The notes: generated from the letters alone by a model not told the origin. A stretch of DNA of 34,187 bases from Desulfobacteraceae bacterium (GCA_011390065.1 JAABTD010000025.1:1-34187), one strand, 5' to 3'; positions 10,223 through 20,472 are shown, numbered from the stretch's first letter. Numbers and translations: made by a program.

Positions 10223-11350
10223 TCATTCGGCCTGCCAGGAGACCACCCGACACTGCCATTTGTTGGTCTCTTTGCGTTGCTCCCGGTAAACCACGGCGGT
10301 GACGACCATCTCCATATCGTTTAACGACGCCGCCGCTTCGATCCGAAACAGATCGCTTTGCGTGGTGATCAGTTTAGGGTCGATCCGGAGGTCCCCAGGG
10401 ATCCCCGCCACCTGAGAATACCAGGTCGGGCTGGACAGATCGTTGAGATAGGTGTCTTCCTCTTTTTCTTCCCGGTAATCGTGGATCAGCTGAGCATATT
10501 CCGGATTTTCCGAAGGCATCAGGGCGACCAGCACCGGAAGGGGGGCGGTGTTGATGTTGATTTTTCCGGGAAAGGTGAACGCGCGATTATCGACCGGCTC
10601 CCTGGCTTGATCCACGCCGCGGACCGTCACGAATTTGTCGAGACCGGGCATTCCTTCCACGCCCCTGAACAGCGCCGGAGTGACGCCCCGGACCTTGGCC
10701 AGTTCGCCGATATGGGCCAGGGGCCCGTTGCGGCAGGCATAAGGCGTTTCCAGGGATTCATAGTAGTCGGATTCGGCGCCGTTGAGTCCGGTGATGGCGT
10801 CGTCATCCCCTGAATCGAGCCAGTCTTTCATGGAATTGACGATTTCGGTGGCTTCCAGTTCCTCAAAGTCTTCATGGCTGGAGATGATCAGCCGGGTGAA
10901 ACGGTCCCACATGATTTTCTGGGATTCGTTAAACTGGCGTCCCCTGGGAAATTCCACCAGCGCGTTGACCTGGATAAGGCCCAATTCATCGGTGACGGCA
11001 AAGGCGACCTTTCCTTTTTCAAAGGGAAGATCGGCAAGAACTTCGGCCACTTTTTCAGGATTGGCCCAGTCCTCCTGGATCGAATCGATCTGGGTTTCCT
11101 TCCGGTCCTTCACCAGCATTGCCATGGCCGCATGGACCGCTCCGGCGGTCATCTGATTCAGGGTGATGCGGTCGCGCTGTGCGGCGGTGGCGACCACGCT
11201 GGTGCGGACCTTCCGGTTCAGCTCCAGGGTGGCGGCGATCAGAACGGCGATGACCGAGAGGGTGACGAGCAGGGCCATTCCCTTCTCGTTGCCCCATCGG
11301 TTTTTTCGAGAAGGCGTAAGATTCATGATTTTCATGATGGCGCGGCGCAT
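10223..11350 (-). CDS. gspK: type II secretion minor pseudopilin GspK
   Basis: GMALLVTLSVIAVLIAATLELNRKVR class III-like N-terminus; KININTAPLPVLVALMP motif. Confidence 0.93.
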   Translation of the reverse strand: MRRAIMKIMNLTPSRKNRWGNEKGMALLVTLSVIAVLIAATLELNRKVRTSVVATAAQRDRITLNQMTAGAVHAAMAMLVKDRKETQIDSIQEDWANPEKVAEVLADLPFEKGKVAFAVTDELGLIQVNALVEFPRGRQFNESQKIMWDRFTRLIISSHEDFEELEATEIVNSMKDWLDSGDDDAITGLNGAESDYYESLETPYACRNGPLAHIGELAKVRGVTPALFRGVEGMPGLDKFVTVRGVDQAREPVDNRAFTFPGKININTAPLPVLVALMPSENPEYAQLIHDYREEKEEDTYLNDLSSPTWYSQVAGIPGDLRIDPKLITTQSDLFRIEAAASLNDMEMVVTAVVYREQRKETNKWQCRVVSWQAE

Positions 11351-11354
11351 CGAG

Positions 11355-12047
11355 CTATTCCAGTTTATCCCTAAAAGTTCGAAACGTTATCATGGTTTCA
11401 AAGAAAAGGGAAGACAAATCGTCGGCGCCGATTTCCAGCGTGATTTTTACGGCCCGGGGGGCGGCGTAATCGAACTCGCCGGCTTCGGAATTCCAGTATT
11501 CATACGCGGTCCCTTCTTCGTCAAAATAAGTGAAATTGAGCGATTTTACTCCCTCGCACAAGATGGGATCGGATCCCCGCTCCTCCAACCGGTTGTCCTT
11601 GAACCGCTCGTAAGGGAAGAGGGAATCGGTTCGGCGGAGCACCGCATCCCCTTCCCGGGTCATCGAGACGTAATAGATGATCTCGGCGATTCCCTCTTCC
11701 CGGTTTTCTCCAAAGGGCAGATGGGCGAAGGAGGTGAAGCGCATCCGGGAAAATGTTCCGTTCACCGTATAGTTGCTGTCGCCGAAAACGCGATAGGGTT
11801 CCGGCGGATCGTTGAAACCGGGTTTCGCATAGAGCGGAGAACGGGTTACGTAGAGTTCCCTGAGGTCGGAAACCATGCGGGCCATGCAGTTTTTGCCTGT
11901 TTCATAGAGATTCGACCCCTGGTGGAGCCTGCCCGCGCTGGAAAAAACCGCACTGAAGGAGCCGAAGATGGTGGTGGCCACGATGCTGAAAATAAAAATC
12001 GCCAGCAGAATCTCCAGGAGCGTGAAGCCCGACCGTTCATTCTTCAT
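11355..12047 (-). CDS. gspJ: type II secretion minor pseudopilin GspJ
   Basis: SGFTLLEILLAIFIFSIVATTIFGSF prepilin motif; operon position. Confidence 0.9.
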   Translation of the reverse strand: MKNERSGFTLLEILLAIFIFSIVATTIFGSFSAVFSSAGRLHQGSNLYETGKNCMARMVSDLRELYVTRSPLYAKPGFNDPPEPYRVFGDSNYTVNGTFSRMRFTSFAHLPFGENREEGIAEIIYYVSMTREGDAVLRRTDSLFPYERFKDNRLEERGSDPILCEGVKSLNFTYFDEEGTAYEYWNSEAGEFDYAAPRAVKITLEIGADDLSSLFFETMITFRTFRDKLE

Positions 12048-12474
12048 AGATCATCCGATAGGTTCGGGTCTGATAGGAGAGCCCCTCCGGGTTGTAACTC
12101 ACGGTCAGATCGATTCTCTTCAGATCCTCGGCCGTCTGTCCCAGGTATTCCGAGTCCACCGTTTCCACCGATGCGCTCCAGGAGAAGCCGGGAAACGCCT
12201 CGCCGAATTCGCCCGAGTCGCCTCCCAGGTCGTTGGACCGGGCGAGTTCGAGTTCGGCCATGGCCCTTTCGGCCAGCAAAGGGGCCGTGGCATAGAACCG
12301 GACTGCGCCGCTCATGGCGATGGTCTGGGCGTGCAGTCGATAGACGGCCACCAGTACGATGGCCATGATGGCCACGGCCACCATCACCTCCAGCAGGGTG
12401 AATCCGGCGTCGCCGGCGCGGTTGCCGCCGCTATCGCCGCAATGGCCGCTGTCGCTATTCGTCCAGCTCGACAT
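12037..12474 (-). CDS. gspI: type II secretion minor pseudopilin GspI
   Basis: AGFTLLEVMVAVAIMAIVLVAVYRLHAQ; overlaps gspH and gspJ ends. Confidence 0.9.
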   Translation of the reverse strand: MSSWTNSDSGHCGDSGGNRAGDAGFTLLEVMVAVAIMAIVLVAVYRLHAQTIAMSGAVRFYATAPLLAERAMAELELARSNDLGGDSGEFGEAFPGFSWSASVETVDSEYLGQTAEDLKRIDLTVSYNPEGLSYQTRTYRMIYEE

Positions 12475-13005
12475 AATCCTCGTATCGTTTCACCTGGGTC
12501 AGGAAAGGTTCGATGAGAAAGGAAAGATAATTGCCGTCGTCATCCTCCATATGGATCATGGCTTTATCGGAATATCCCTTGGGATAGAACCGGATATCGA
12601 CCTGGCCCACGGCGATTTTCCCTTTCTCCGGAATCGCCACGTCCCTGATCCGATAACCGGGAGGAAGGGTCTGGGCGGATTCCCGGGCCTTTTCCATCGC
12701 CTCCTCATCCATTCCTTCTCCAGACACCCACATCTCTCCGGAATCGGTGGCGATGTGAAGGATGAAGACCTGTCGTTCCTTCAGCGCCCGTTCTTTCAGG
12801 CTGCCCACCTTGAGCAGCATCCACCGGGAGATTTTATTGGTCCCCTGAAAAAGGGAGACATTCTCGAATTGGGGGATCGCGAAAACGAGCAGCAGGCTGA
12901 TGAGCGTGATCACCACCACCAGTTCGATGAGCGTGAACCCCGGCGCTGCCGGGCCTTTGCGGAATGATCTCCCGAAGGGCGGCAAGGGACCCGCTGTCGC
13001 TATTC
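12455..13005 (-). CDS. gspH: type II secretion minor pseudopilin GspH; start uncertain, no suitable ATG near the gspG stop
   Basis: [27 protein letters not shown]. The track start at 13129 overlaps gspG by 130 nt; in-frame TTG codons near the gspG stop (around 12975-13010) are more plausible. Confidence 0.85.
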
Positions 13006-13464
13006 GATCTCCCAATTGTTGATGTCCTTGTTCTTGCCGTCTCCGCCGGGCACGCCGTCCGCACCGTAGGACGTGATATCGAAGCTGCCGTTGACGCCGG
13101 GGCTGAGATAAAGGTAATCGTTGCCCCATGGATCCAGCGGCACCCTGCTTTTTTCCAGATATCCCCCTTCCTTCCAGTTGCCGGAAGCGGTTTCCGGAGG
13201 ACTCACCAGCGCTTCGAGCCCCTGTTCGGTGGTGGGATAGGCGCCGGTGTGGAGTTTGTACATCTTCAGGGCGGTTTCCAGAGCGGTCATGTCCACTTTG
13301 GCCTTGGCCTGCTTGGCTTCGTCCGGGGTGTCCATGATGTTGGGCACGATCAGGGTGGCCAGGATCCCCAGGATGACGATGACCACCATGAGTTCGATGA
13401 GCGTAAAACCGGCCGCTGCGGGGTTCCGCGTCAGGGGACGGTTTTGCCTTGATGTTATGGTCAT
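13000..13464 (-). CDS. gspG: type II secretion major pseudopilin GspG
   Basis: [42 protein letters not shown]...; typical GspG C-terminus ([12 protein letters not shown]...[20 protein letters not shown]). Confidence 0.97.
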   Translation of the reverse strand: MTITSRQNRPLTRNPAAAGFTLIELMVVIVILGILATLIVPNIMDTPDEAKQAKAKVDMTALETALKMYKLHTGAYPTTEQGLEALVSPPETASGNWKEGGYLEKSRVPLDPWGNDYLYLSPGVNGSFDITSYGADGVPGGDGKNKDINNWEIE

Positions 13465-13516
13465 TATGTTCCTCCGTTGCAATTTTGTTTGGATATGCGG
13501 GGTCCGGTGGACGGGG

Positions 13517-14743
13517 CTACCGGATTAACTGGTTCATTTCAAAGATGGGCAGGCAGATGGAGAGCACGATAAAGCCGACGATCACGCCCATCAGCAGGAT
13601 CATCAGCGGTTCCAGCAGCGACGTCAGGCTCAGGACGGTGGATTCCACCTCTCCCTCGTAGACGTCCGCGACCTTGTAAAGCATCCCCTCCAACTCCCCG
13701 CTCTGTTCTCCCACCTGCACCATCTGGATGGAAAGCGGGGGAAAGACATCGAATTCCGACAGCGCCTTTCCCAGGGACTGGCCCTTCCCGACTTCCTTTG
13801 CCGCCCTTTCAATGGCATCCGCCAGGATGACGTTGCCGACGATGTTTTTAACGATTTCCAGGGCCGAAAGCATGGAGACCCCGTTTTCCAGCAGAGACCC
13901 CAGGGTCCGGGAGAACCGCCCCACGGCCATTTTTCGGGAGAGTGCGCCCACCATGGGCATTCTCAGAACCGCATTATCGACGGCGTGTCGGCCTTTTTCG
14001 GTTCGCTTGAAGGCCTGAAAGGCTGCAAAGACGCCCACCGCTGCGACGGCCAGCGCCCACCAGTAGGACTTGAAGATGTCGCTGAGGGCGATGAGAAACC
14101 GGGTCGGCGTCGGCAACACCTGGTTCATGTCCGTGAAAATGGCCGAGATGCTCGGTACGATGAAGGCCAGCAGGAGAAACAGGACCAGGGCGCCGATGAA
14201 GGTCATGAGCACCGGATAGGCCAGGGCGGAGCGGATCCTGTTTTTCAGGGCCTGCTGCTTTTCAGCGATATCCGCCAGCCGTTCCAGCACGATCTCCAGG
14301 GTTCCCGAGGTCTCCCCGGCCGAGACCATGTTGATGTAAACCGGCGAGAACACATTCGGGTAAAGCGCCAGGGAATTGGCGAAAGTATTGCCTTCCACGA
14401 TGGAATCTTTGATCTGGGCCAGACATTTCTGGAATCCCTGGGATCGGGTGTGGGGGATCAGGGTGTCTAATGCCGGCACCAGGGCGAACCCGGCGCCCAC
14501 CAGGGTGGCCAGTTGGCGCGTCATCATGGCCACCTCAGAGGGCTTGATGCGCTGAAAAAGGCTCAATCCCGCCAGGCCGGCCCCTTCTTTTTTCCCCCTG
14601 ATTTTCCTCGCTTCATTGAGTGAAACGGGAAATATCTTGGAGGTTCTCAACTTCTGACGGGCCACCGGAGAGCTTTCCGCGTCGATGATCCCGGTCACGG
14701 TTTTTCCGTTGATGTCTAATGCAGTATACTCGTAAACAGGCAT
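13517..14743 (-). CDS. gspF: type II secretion inner-membrane platform protein GspF
   Basis: [33 protein letters not shown]; two GspF domains; [11 protein letters not shown]-terminus. Confidence 0.96.
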   Translation of the reverse strand: MPVYEYTALDINGKTVTGIIDAESSPVARQKLRTSKIFPVSLNEARKIRGKKEGAGLAGLSLFQRIKPSEVAMMTRQLATLVGAGFALVPALDTLIPHTRSQGFQKCLAQIKDSIVEGNTFANSLALYPNVFSPVYINMVSAGETSGTLEIVLERLADIAEKQQALKNRIRSALAYPVLMTFIGALVLFLLLAFIVPSISAIFTDMNQVLPTPTRFLIALSDIFKSYWWALAVAAVGVFAAFQAFKRTEKGRHAVDNAVLRMPMVGALSRKMAVGRFSRTLGSLLENGVSMLSALEIVKNIVGNVILADAIERAAKEVGKGQSLGKALSEFDVFPPLSIQMVQVGEQSGELEGMLYKVADVYEGEVESTVLSLTSLLEPLMILLMGVIVGFIVLSICLPIFEMNQLIR

Positions 14744-14834
14744 TCCATTTCCATATATTGGCGATGATCGATCCCGGTGTGATCAGATGATCCGCTCCGG
14801 GCTTGTTCGGGATGTTTCGGCGTTTAGAGGCAAT

Positions 14835-14863
14835 ACTATAATGAAGATGTCCGCACTTTTCAA
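14835..14863 (-). promoter_or_regulatory. candidate sigma-70-type promoter for the gspF-to-E operon
   Basis: On the minus strand TTGAAA (14863-14858) - 17 nt - TATAGT (14840-14835), about 90 nt upstream of gspF. Confidence 0.5.
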
Positions 14864-14897
14864 GGGGCGCTGCACCTGTCGGGGCGGGCGCGGTCGG

Positions 14898-15668
14898 TCA
14901 CAGGGGAAACCGTTCCTCGAACCGATCGACGATCGCGATGAATTCTTCGGGGAGCCGGTTTCGCGCGCCATCCACAATCTGATCCGGTATTTTCCGGTAA
15001 AAGGCCTGAGCCACGCCGCCCGCGATGCAGGCCTGGGTGTCGCTGTCGCCCCCGAGGGATATCGCCTTTCGAACGGCGTCTTCATAATCCGCAGACGCCA
15101 GAAATGCGATAATGGCCTCCGGCGCCGACCCCTGACACGACGCGTCGAAACGATACCGGGGTCGAATTTCGTCCAGGGTTCGGGAGAGGTCGTATTGGAA
15201 GCGATCCGTGATCTCTGAACGGATTTCTGATTTTGAGCGTCCCTGCCGCGCCAGAAACACGGCCAGGGCAGTGGCCTGGGCCCCTTTGATCCCCTCCGGA
15301 TGGTTGTGGGTGACGGCAGCGCTGCCGGCGGCTTCCGACAAGACGGTTTCGACATCGTCAAATGCGAACCCCACCGGGCTTGCCCGCATGGCGGATCCGT
15401 TTCCCCATGAGCCGTACGGTTCGTTCGTTTCCGATTGCATCCACTGATAAAAAGCGCCGCCGTAGCCGGCGCCGGGATAACGCCGGGCGAATGCCTTGAT
15501 CGCGGTCCCATAATCCCGATTCTCCAGGATGGCCCAGGCGATTGCAACCGTCAACACCGTGTCGTCCGTAAAGGTCGATCGGGGAGAAAAAAGATCGAAG
15601 TCAACGGTCTTAATGGGCCTTGCTTCGAAAACCGATCCGATGATGTCTCCTGCGATGGCCCCCAGCAT
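14898..15668 (-). CDS. ADP-ribosylglycohydrolase family protein
   Basis: MLGAIAGDIIGSVFE, TDDTVLTVAIAWA, GNGSAMRASPVG, SLGGDSDTQACIAGGVAQAFY are DraG/ARH-family motifs. Confidence 0.93.
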   Translation of the reverse strand: MLGAIAGDIIGSVFEARPIKTVDFDLFSPRSTFTDDTVLTVAIAWAILENRDYGTAIKAFARRYPGAGYGGAFYQWMQSETNEPYGSWGNGSAMRASPVGFAFDDVETVLSEAAGSAAVTHNHPEGIKGAQATALAVFLARQGRSKSEIRSEITDRFQYDLSRTLDEIRPRYRFDASCQGSAPEAIIAFLASADYEDAVRKAISLGGDSDTQACIAGGVAQAFYRKIPDQIVDGARNRLPEEFIAIVDRFEERFPL

Positions 15669-15690
15669 GGGCGCTCCTTAATCTAAGTAT

Positions 15691-16173
15691 TTAAGTCCCG
15701 GCCGGTTGGGCCTTCATGGCGTCCGGCATCTGAATCGCCGTTACCTCGCCCGTTGCGCAGACCGCTCCCCGTGCGGACAACTCGGTGGTCACCACGACCT
15801 TGCGTCCTTTGATTTCCTTTATCCGGGATCGCAGCTCCAGGAGCGCGTCGATGGGGGTCGGCTTCAGATAATTGACATGGAGAGCGCCGGTCACGAACCG
15901 GAACGGCGGCTCCGTGCCCATCTCGCGTCCCTCGGCCCGGTAAGCTGCGGCTGCAGCGGTTCCCGTGGAGTGGCAATCGATGAGCGAAGCGATGAGACCG
16001 CCGTAAACAAATCCGGGTGCGGCCGTATGGTAAGGGCGGGGCTCAAAGGTGCAAACCGTCTCATCCCCATCCCAGTAACTTTTGATCTGATGTCCTTTTT
16101 CATTCAGTCGCCCGCATCCGTAGCAGTGGCTGACATCCTCGGGGTAATAATCCTGAAAGGCCTTTTCCGCCAT
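15691..16173 (-). CDS. PaaI-like/hotdog-fold thioesterase
   Basis: CYGCGRLNEKGHQIKSYW...HTAAPGFVYGGLIASLIDCHSTGTA; AAGGAG-type RBS just upstream of MAEKAF (tandem ATGs 16174/16171), so the track's 16302 start is too long. Confidence 0.85.
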   Translation of the reverse strand: MAEKAFQDYYPEDVSHCYGCGRLNEKGHQIKSYWDGDETVCTFEPRPYHTAAPGFVYGGLIASLIDCHSTGTAAAAAYRAEGREMGTEPPFRFVTGALHVNYLKPTPIDALLELRSRIKEIKGRKVVVTTELSARGAVCATGEVTAIQMPDAMKAQPAGT

Positions 16174-16657
16174 CATGTCTCTCCTTGGGACCCCCCGCAG
16201 GGCGCCGAAGGGCGGGTCCCGCTGTCTTTTAGGGTTTGCATCATTTTCCATCCTGTTCCCGATGGTCCGAGGCAGCTTAAGGAAAAAACCGGCCAGCGTC
16301 AATCTAAAATCAGGCTAAAATCAGGCTAAAGTCAGGCCTCATGCCCTCGCATCATACCCGGCGAGCGGCGTTTATCATTATGTCGTCCGGAAATGCGGGA
16401 AAGTTACATTTTAAAATAAAAAAGTTTGGATTAGAATGGATGGCGGATCGGCGTCATGGCAAATACTGCGTCAGAAACCCCAAAATAGGGTGTCCGCTTT
16501 ATTCCAAATCACTCGGGTTGGGAGGATATTGAGTAAAGAAAACAAACCTGTTGGAATTGCTCGCCGCCTGCGCCGTCTTTCCGGGAAAGGCCGGCGTCAT
16601 CCACGGCAACGGAGGGCTTGCGGCGCTTGCACTTGCATTGAGAAAGGGTGCACCATT

Positions 16658-17962
16658 ATGAAAATTTGCATGTTCACCAATACCTACCTGCCCCATGTGG
16701 GCGGGGTGGCCCGGTCTGTCGATTTTTTCAGCCAGGACTTGCGGAAACGGGGACACGAGGTGCTGGTCGTGGCGCCGACCTTTCCGGAAGCCAGGGAAAT
16801 CGGCAGCGTTAAAGAAGGGATGCTGAGGGTGCCGGCGATCCAGAACTTCAACGGGAGCGACTTTTCGGTCCGCATCCCCATACCCTTTATTATCGACCAG
16901 AAAATCGACGGGTTCCAACCTGACATCGTCCACAGTCATCACCCTTTTCTGCTGGGAGATGCGGCGATGCGGGCAGCCCGATACCGCAGACTTCCCCTGG
17001 TCTTCACCCATCACACCCTTTATGAGCGCTATACGCATTATGTTTCGGCGGATTCCGAGGTCATGAAGCGGTTCGCCATTCACCTTGTCACGGAGTATGC
17101 CAATCTTTGCACCCGCGTGGTGGCGCCCAGCGAATCGGTGGCCCGGTTGATCCGAAAGCGAGGCGTGAACCGGCCCATCGCCGAGATCCCCACCGGCGTT
17201 GACGTCGACTTTTTCAGAGAGGGGCAGGGGGGCCGATTTCGCCGGAAAATGACCATACCCGATGATGTCCGGGTGATCGGCCACCTGGGCCGTCTGGCGC
17301 CGGAAAAGAACCTTTCTTACCTGGCCGATGCAGTGGTGGATTACATGACAACCGACGAGACCGCCTGGTTTCTGGTGGTGGGGGCGGGACCTAGTGGAAA
17401 AGCCATCGAAGAGCGATTCCGCAGCGAAGAGATGGCGGACCGGTTGATCATGGCCGGCAAGCTGACCGGTCGGTCCCTGGCCGATGCGTATGGGGCCATG
17501 GACCTGTTCGTCTTTTCGTCAAAATCCGAAACCCAGGGCATGGTGCTGACCGAGGCAATGGCCGCTGGCCGGCCGGTCATTTCTCTGGATGCGTCCGGCG
17601 CCCGGGAGGTGGTCAGAGATCGGGAGAACGGACGTCTGCTGGCGGCGGACACCCCTCCCGAACGCTTTGCCGAGGCCATTGGCGAGTTTTTCAAATCACC
17701 GGAAACAGCCGAAAAGTGGGGGAAAACGGCGGCTGAAACCGCCAAAGCCTTCTCAAGGGATGCGAGCGCCGAAAAGATGGAAAAATTGTATGACGCCATG
17801 CTGGCGGAAGACCGTGAGGAGGCGCTGTCTCTTCCCATGGATCGACTGGAAGAGATGTTTCAGGAAATCAAGACGGAGTGGGAGTTGTTGGCTCAGAAGG
17901 CCACGGCTGTGGCGGGGCTGATCAAAAAAGAAGACGGGAGAACAGAGGCATCCCTTGATTAG
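16658..17962 (+). CDS. GT4-family glycosyltransferase
   Basis: MKICMFTNTYLPHVGGVARSVDFFSQDLRKRGHEVLVVAPTF; HSHHPFLLG; SKSETQGMVLTEAMAAGRPVI. RBS-like gagaaaggg upstream of ATG 16658. Confidence 0.93.
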   Translation: MKICMFTNTYLPHVGGVARSVDFFSQDLRKRGHEVLVVAPTFPEAREIGSVKEGMLRVPAIQNFNGSDFSVRIPIPFIIDQKIDGFQPDIVHSHHPFLLGDAAMRAARYRRLPLVFTHHTLYERYTHYVSADSEVMKRFAIHLVTEYANLCTRVVAPSESVARLIRKRGVNRPIAEIPTGVDVDFFREGQGGRFRRKMTIPDDVRVIGHLGRLAPEKNLSYLADAVVDYMTTDETAWFLVVGAGPSGKAIEERFRSEEMADRLIMAGKLTGRSLADAYGAMDLFVFSSKSETQGMVLTEAMAAGRPVISLDASGAREVVRDRENGRLLAADTPPERFAEAIGEFFKSPETAEKWGKTAAETAKAFSRDASAEKMEKLYDAMLAEDREEALSLPMDRLEEMFQEIKTEWELLAQKATAVAGLIKKEDGRTEASLD

Positions 17963-20366
17963 CTTTTTCGAGCGATGGTTCCGTCGACTCCGTAAGTTGC
18001 TGAGCCGCAGTGAATGGATCGTCAAGCTGCTGGGATTGCCCGAAGCCGAGGGGACGGCCACCACGCCCGGAGCGATCCTTCTCCAGATAGACGGCCTGGC
18101 GCACACTCAGTTCCTTCGAGCTTTGAAAAATGGGCGGGCCCCCTTTCTGAAGAACCTTCTGGAACAGCAGGAATATGAGCTGAAGCCCTTCTATTCCGGG
18201 CTGCCGTCCACCACCCCAGCGGTGCAGGCGGAGCTTTTTTACGGCCGCAAGGGGGCTGTGCCTGCATTTTCCTACATTCACCGGCGGACGGGCCGCCAAT
18301 TCGTGCTTTACGACCACCGGGCCGTGGACCGGGTGGTCCGTTCCCTTGCGGCCTCAGGCAAGCCGTTGTTGACCGGCGGCGCTTCCTATTCCAACATTTA
18401 CAGCGGCGGCGCCGAAAACGCCCGCTACTGTATCGAGACGCTCAATCTTAAATCTTTCCTCCGGTCGACCCATCCCCTTAAAACGCTTCTGATCCTTTTT
18501 TTGCACATCGGCAAGATTTTTCGGGTGCTGGGTCTGGTCCTCATCGAGTTGGGGCTGGCGGTCTGGGATTTTATCCGGGGCCTTTACGAGCGGAAAAATT
18601 TTTTCAAAGAGCTGAAATTCATCCCCACCCGGGTCGGCGTGTCCATTGTGTTGCGGGAGTTGATCCGGTTCAGGGTCAAGATGGACGTGGCCAGGGGCGT
18701 TCCCGTCATCCATGCCAACCTGCTGGGCTACGACGAGCAGTCTCACCGGCGGGGGCCGAGTTCCGCCTTCGCCCACTGGAGCTTGAAAGGCATCGACGGG
18801 ACCATCAAGGACATCTATCGGACCGCCCGGCGCTCGGATCGTCGGGATTATCATGTCATCGTCTATTCGGATCACGGCCAGGAAGCGACGGAGAGCTACC
18901 GGCGCCGCTACCGGCAGCGGGTGGGGGATGCGGTGCGGAACACGCTGTCGGTTGGTCCTCTGTCGAAAGTTCCCATGGGGGAATCCCTGTCCGAGGACGC
19001 CCATGAAAACCTTTATCTCCGGGGCAAGAGCTATCTTTGGAAAGGAAAGGAAAACCCGCCGCTGGTGATATCCGAGGATGAGGTCCGGCGGATTCGGGTG
19101 GCCGATATGGGGCCGTTGGGTCATATTTACCTTCCCCTGGCCACTACCGGCGAGGAAAAGACGACCATCGCCCGCCAACTGGCGGACGATGCCCGCATTC
19201 CTCTGGTCCTTTTCTGCAGCGGTGAAGCAGTGAAGGCCGTCAACGGGAGCGGCTGCTTCGATCTGTTTTCCGACCGGGAGCGGATTCTGGGTCCCGACCA
19301 TCCCTTTCTGGCCGGCGCGACTCAGGATCTGGCCGCCCTCTGCCGGCATCCCGATGCGGGCGATCTGGTCATTTCCGGGTGGTCGCCGGATCGGCCGCCC
19401 ATGAGTTTCTCAGTGGAGAACGGCGGACACGGCGGGCCTGGAAGTGAGGAAACCCGAGGCTTCCTTCTGTTGCCCCCTTCGCTGCCGTCGGAAAAACCCT
19501 GTCTGCGGGCCCTCGATCTCAGGATGAAAGTGGAAGATCTGCTGTCATGCCGGGGCAGGCCTCAAGGATACTGTCCGGTCAGGAAGCGGCCCTCGGAGAG
19601 CGGATTCCGGATCATGACCTACAACATTCACAGTTGCATGAACATGGACGGCAAGATCTTTCCGGAGCGGATCGCCCGGGTGATTCGCCAGTTCCATCCG
19701 GACGTCGTGGCCCTTCAGGAGGTCGATGTGGACAAATGGCGCACCCGACGCCAGGATCAGGCGGCGTTTTTGGCCAACGCCCTGTCCATGTCCTACCGTT
19801 TTTTCCCGGTGGTGGAGGATGGAGACGGCGCTTACGGCATAGCGCTGTTGAGCCGGCGGACCATTTCCGATGTTCGTCGCGGATGGCTGCCCTCCATTCC
19901 CGGAAAAGGCGACCGCGAACAGCGGGGGGTGCTTCAGGCGACGGTGGCAATGCCGGAAGGGCCGGTCCAGATCCTGACCACCCACTTGAGTCTTTATCCC
20001 AGGGAGCGCCGCGCCCAGATGGCGGCCCTGGTGGGACCGGAATGGCTGGGCGGCTTAAATCCGGAAATGCCGGCGCTGGTGTGCGGCGATTTCAACGCCG
20101 GACCGAGGTCGCCGAGCTATCAGTTGATCAGCGCTCATCTGTCGGACGTCCAGGCGGACGTCCAGACGGACGGCCAGAGCGGCAACATGCCGCCCGGGGG
20201 GACCTTTTTCTCCCGGAATCCCATGTTCCGAATCGACCACATCTTTGTCTCCCGTCAGTTGAGCGTCCAGGCTGTCTGCATTCCCCGAACCCACGACGTG
20301 CAGCTCGCCTCGGATCACTTGCCCGTCTATGCGGATCTGGCGTTCGGCGAATCATTATCCGAATAA
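17955..20366 (+). CDS. two-domain protein: N-terminal alkaline-phosphatase-superfamily phosphodiesterase with internal hydrophobic segment, C-terminal endonuclease/exonuclease/phosphatase (EEP) domain
   Basis: AILLQIDGLAHTQFLRALKNGRAPFLKNLL and VIVYSDHGQEA (AP superfamily); TYNIHSC, ALQEVD, TTHLSLYPRERRAQM, CGDFNAGP, IDHIFVS, SDHLPVYADL (EEP). TTG start inside the GT4 stop region. Confidence 0.88.
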   Translation: MISFFERWFRRLRKLLSRSEWIVKLLGLPEAEGTATTPGAILLQIDGLAHTQFLRALKNGRAPFLKNLLEQQEYELKPFYSGLPSTTPAVQAELFYGRKGAVPAFSYIHRRTGRQFVLYDHRAVDRVVRSLAASGKPLLTGGASYSNIYSGGAENARYCIETLNLKSFLRSTHPLKTLLILFLHIGKIFRVLGLVLIELGLAVWDFIRGLYERKNFFKELKFIPTRVGVSIVLRELIRFRVKMDVARGVPVIHANLLGYDEQSHRRGPSSAFAHWSLKGIDGTIKDIYRTARRSDRRDYHVIVYSDHGQEATESYRRRYRQRVGDAVRNTLSVGPLSKVPMGESLSEDAHENLYLRGKSYLWKGKENPPLVISEDEVRRIRVADMGPLGHIYLPLATTGEEKTTIARQLADDARIPLVLFCSGEAVKAVNGSGCFDLFSDRERILGPDHPFLAGATQDLAALCRHPDAGDLVISGWSPDRPPMSFSVENGGHGGPGSEETRGFLLLPPSLPSEKPCLRALDLRMKVEDLLSCRGRPQGYCPVRKRPSESGFRIMTYNIHSCMNMDGKIFPERIARVIRQFHPDVVALQEVDVDKWRTRRQDQAAFLANALSMSYRFFPVVEDGDGAYGIALLSRRTISDVRRGWLPSIPGKGDREQRGVLQATVAMPEGPVQILTTHLSLYPRERRAQMAALVGPEWLGGLNPEMPALVCGDFNAGPRSPSYQLISAHLSDVQADVQTDGQSGNMPPGGTFFSRNPMFRIDHIFVSRQLSVQAVCIPRTHDVQLASDHLPVYADLAFGESLSE

Positions 20367-20472
20367 TGCGTTTTTCTGAAAAGAATACATCATCGACCTA
20401 CTTTCCGCCGTGTGATAAAAACAATATAAATGAGACAGAAATTGTGCAATGCCAGAGGAGAAGGAGGAGAAA

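Noticed and set aside
16341-16661. TGA at 16530 as a second selenocysteine codon joining the 16341 ORF to the VKKTN... frame
   Set aside because: No redox motif around the TGA, no recognisable homology on the upstream side, and no clear SECIS-like hairpin at proper distance.
18354-19349. 331-aa minus-strand ORF and 25707-26678 minus-strand ORF
   Set aside because: Shadows of the AP/EEP gene and cobT respectively; composition typical of antisense frames.
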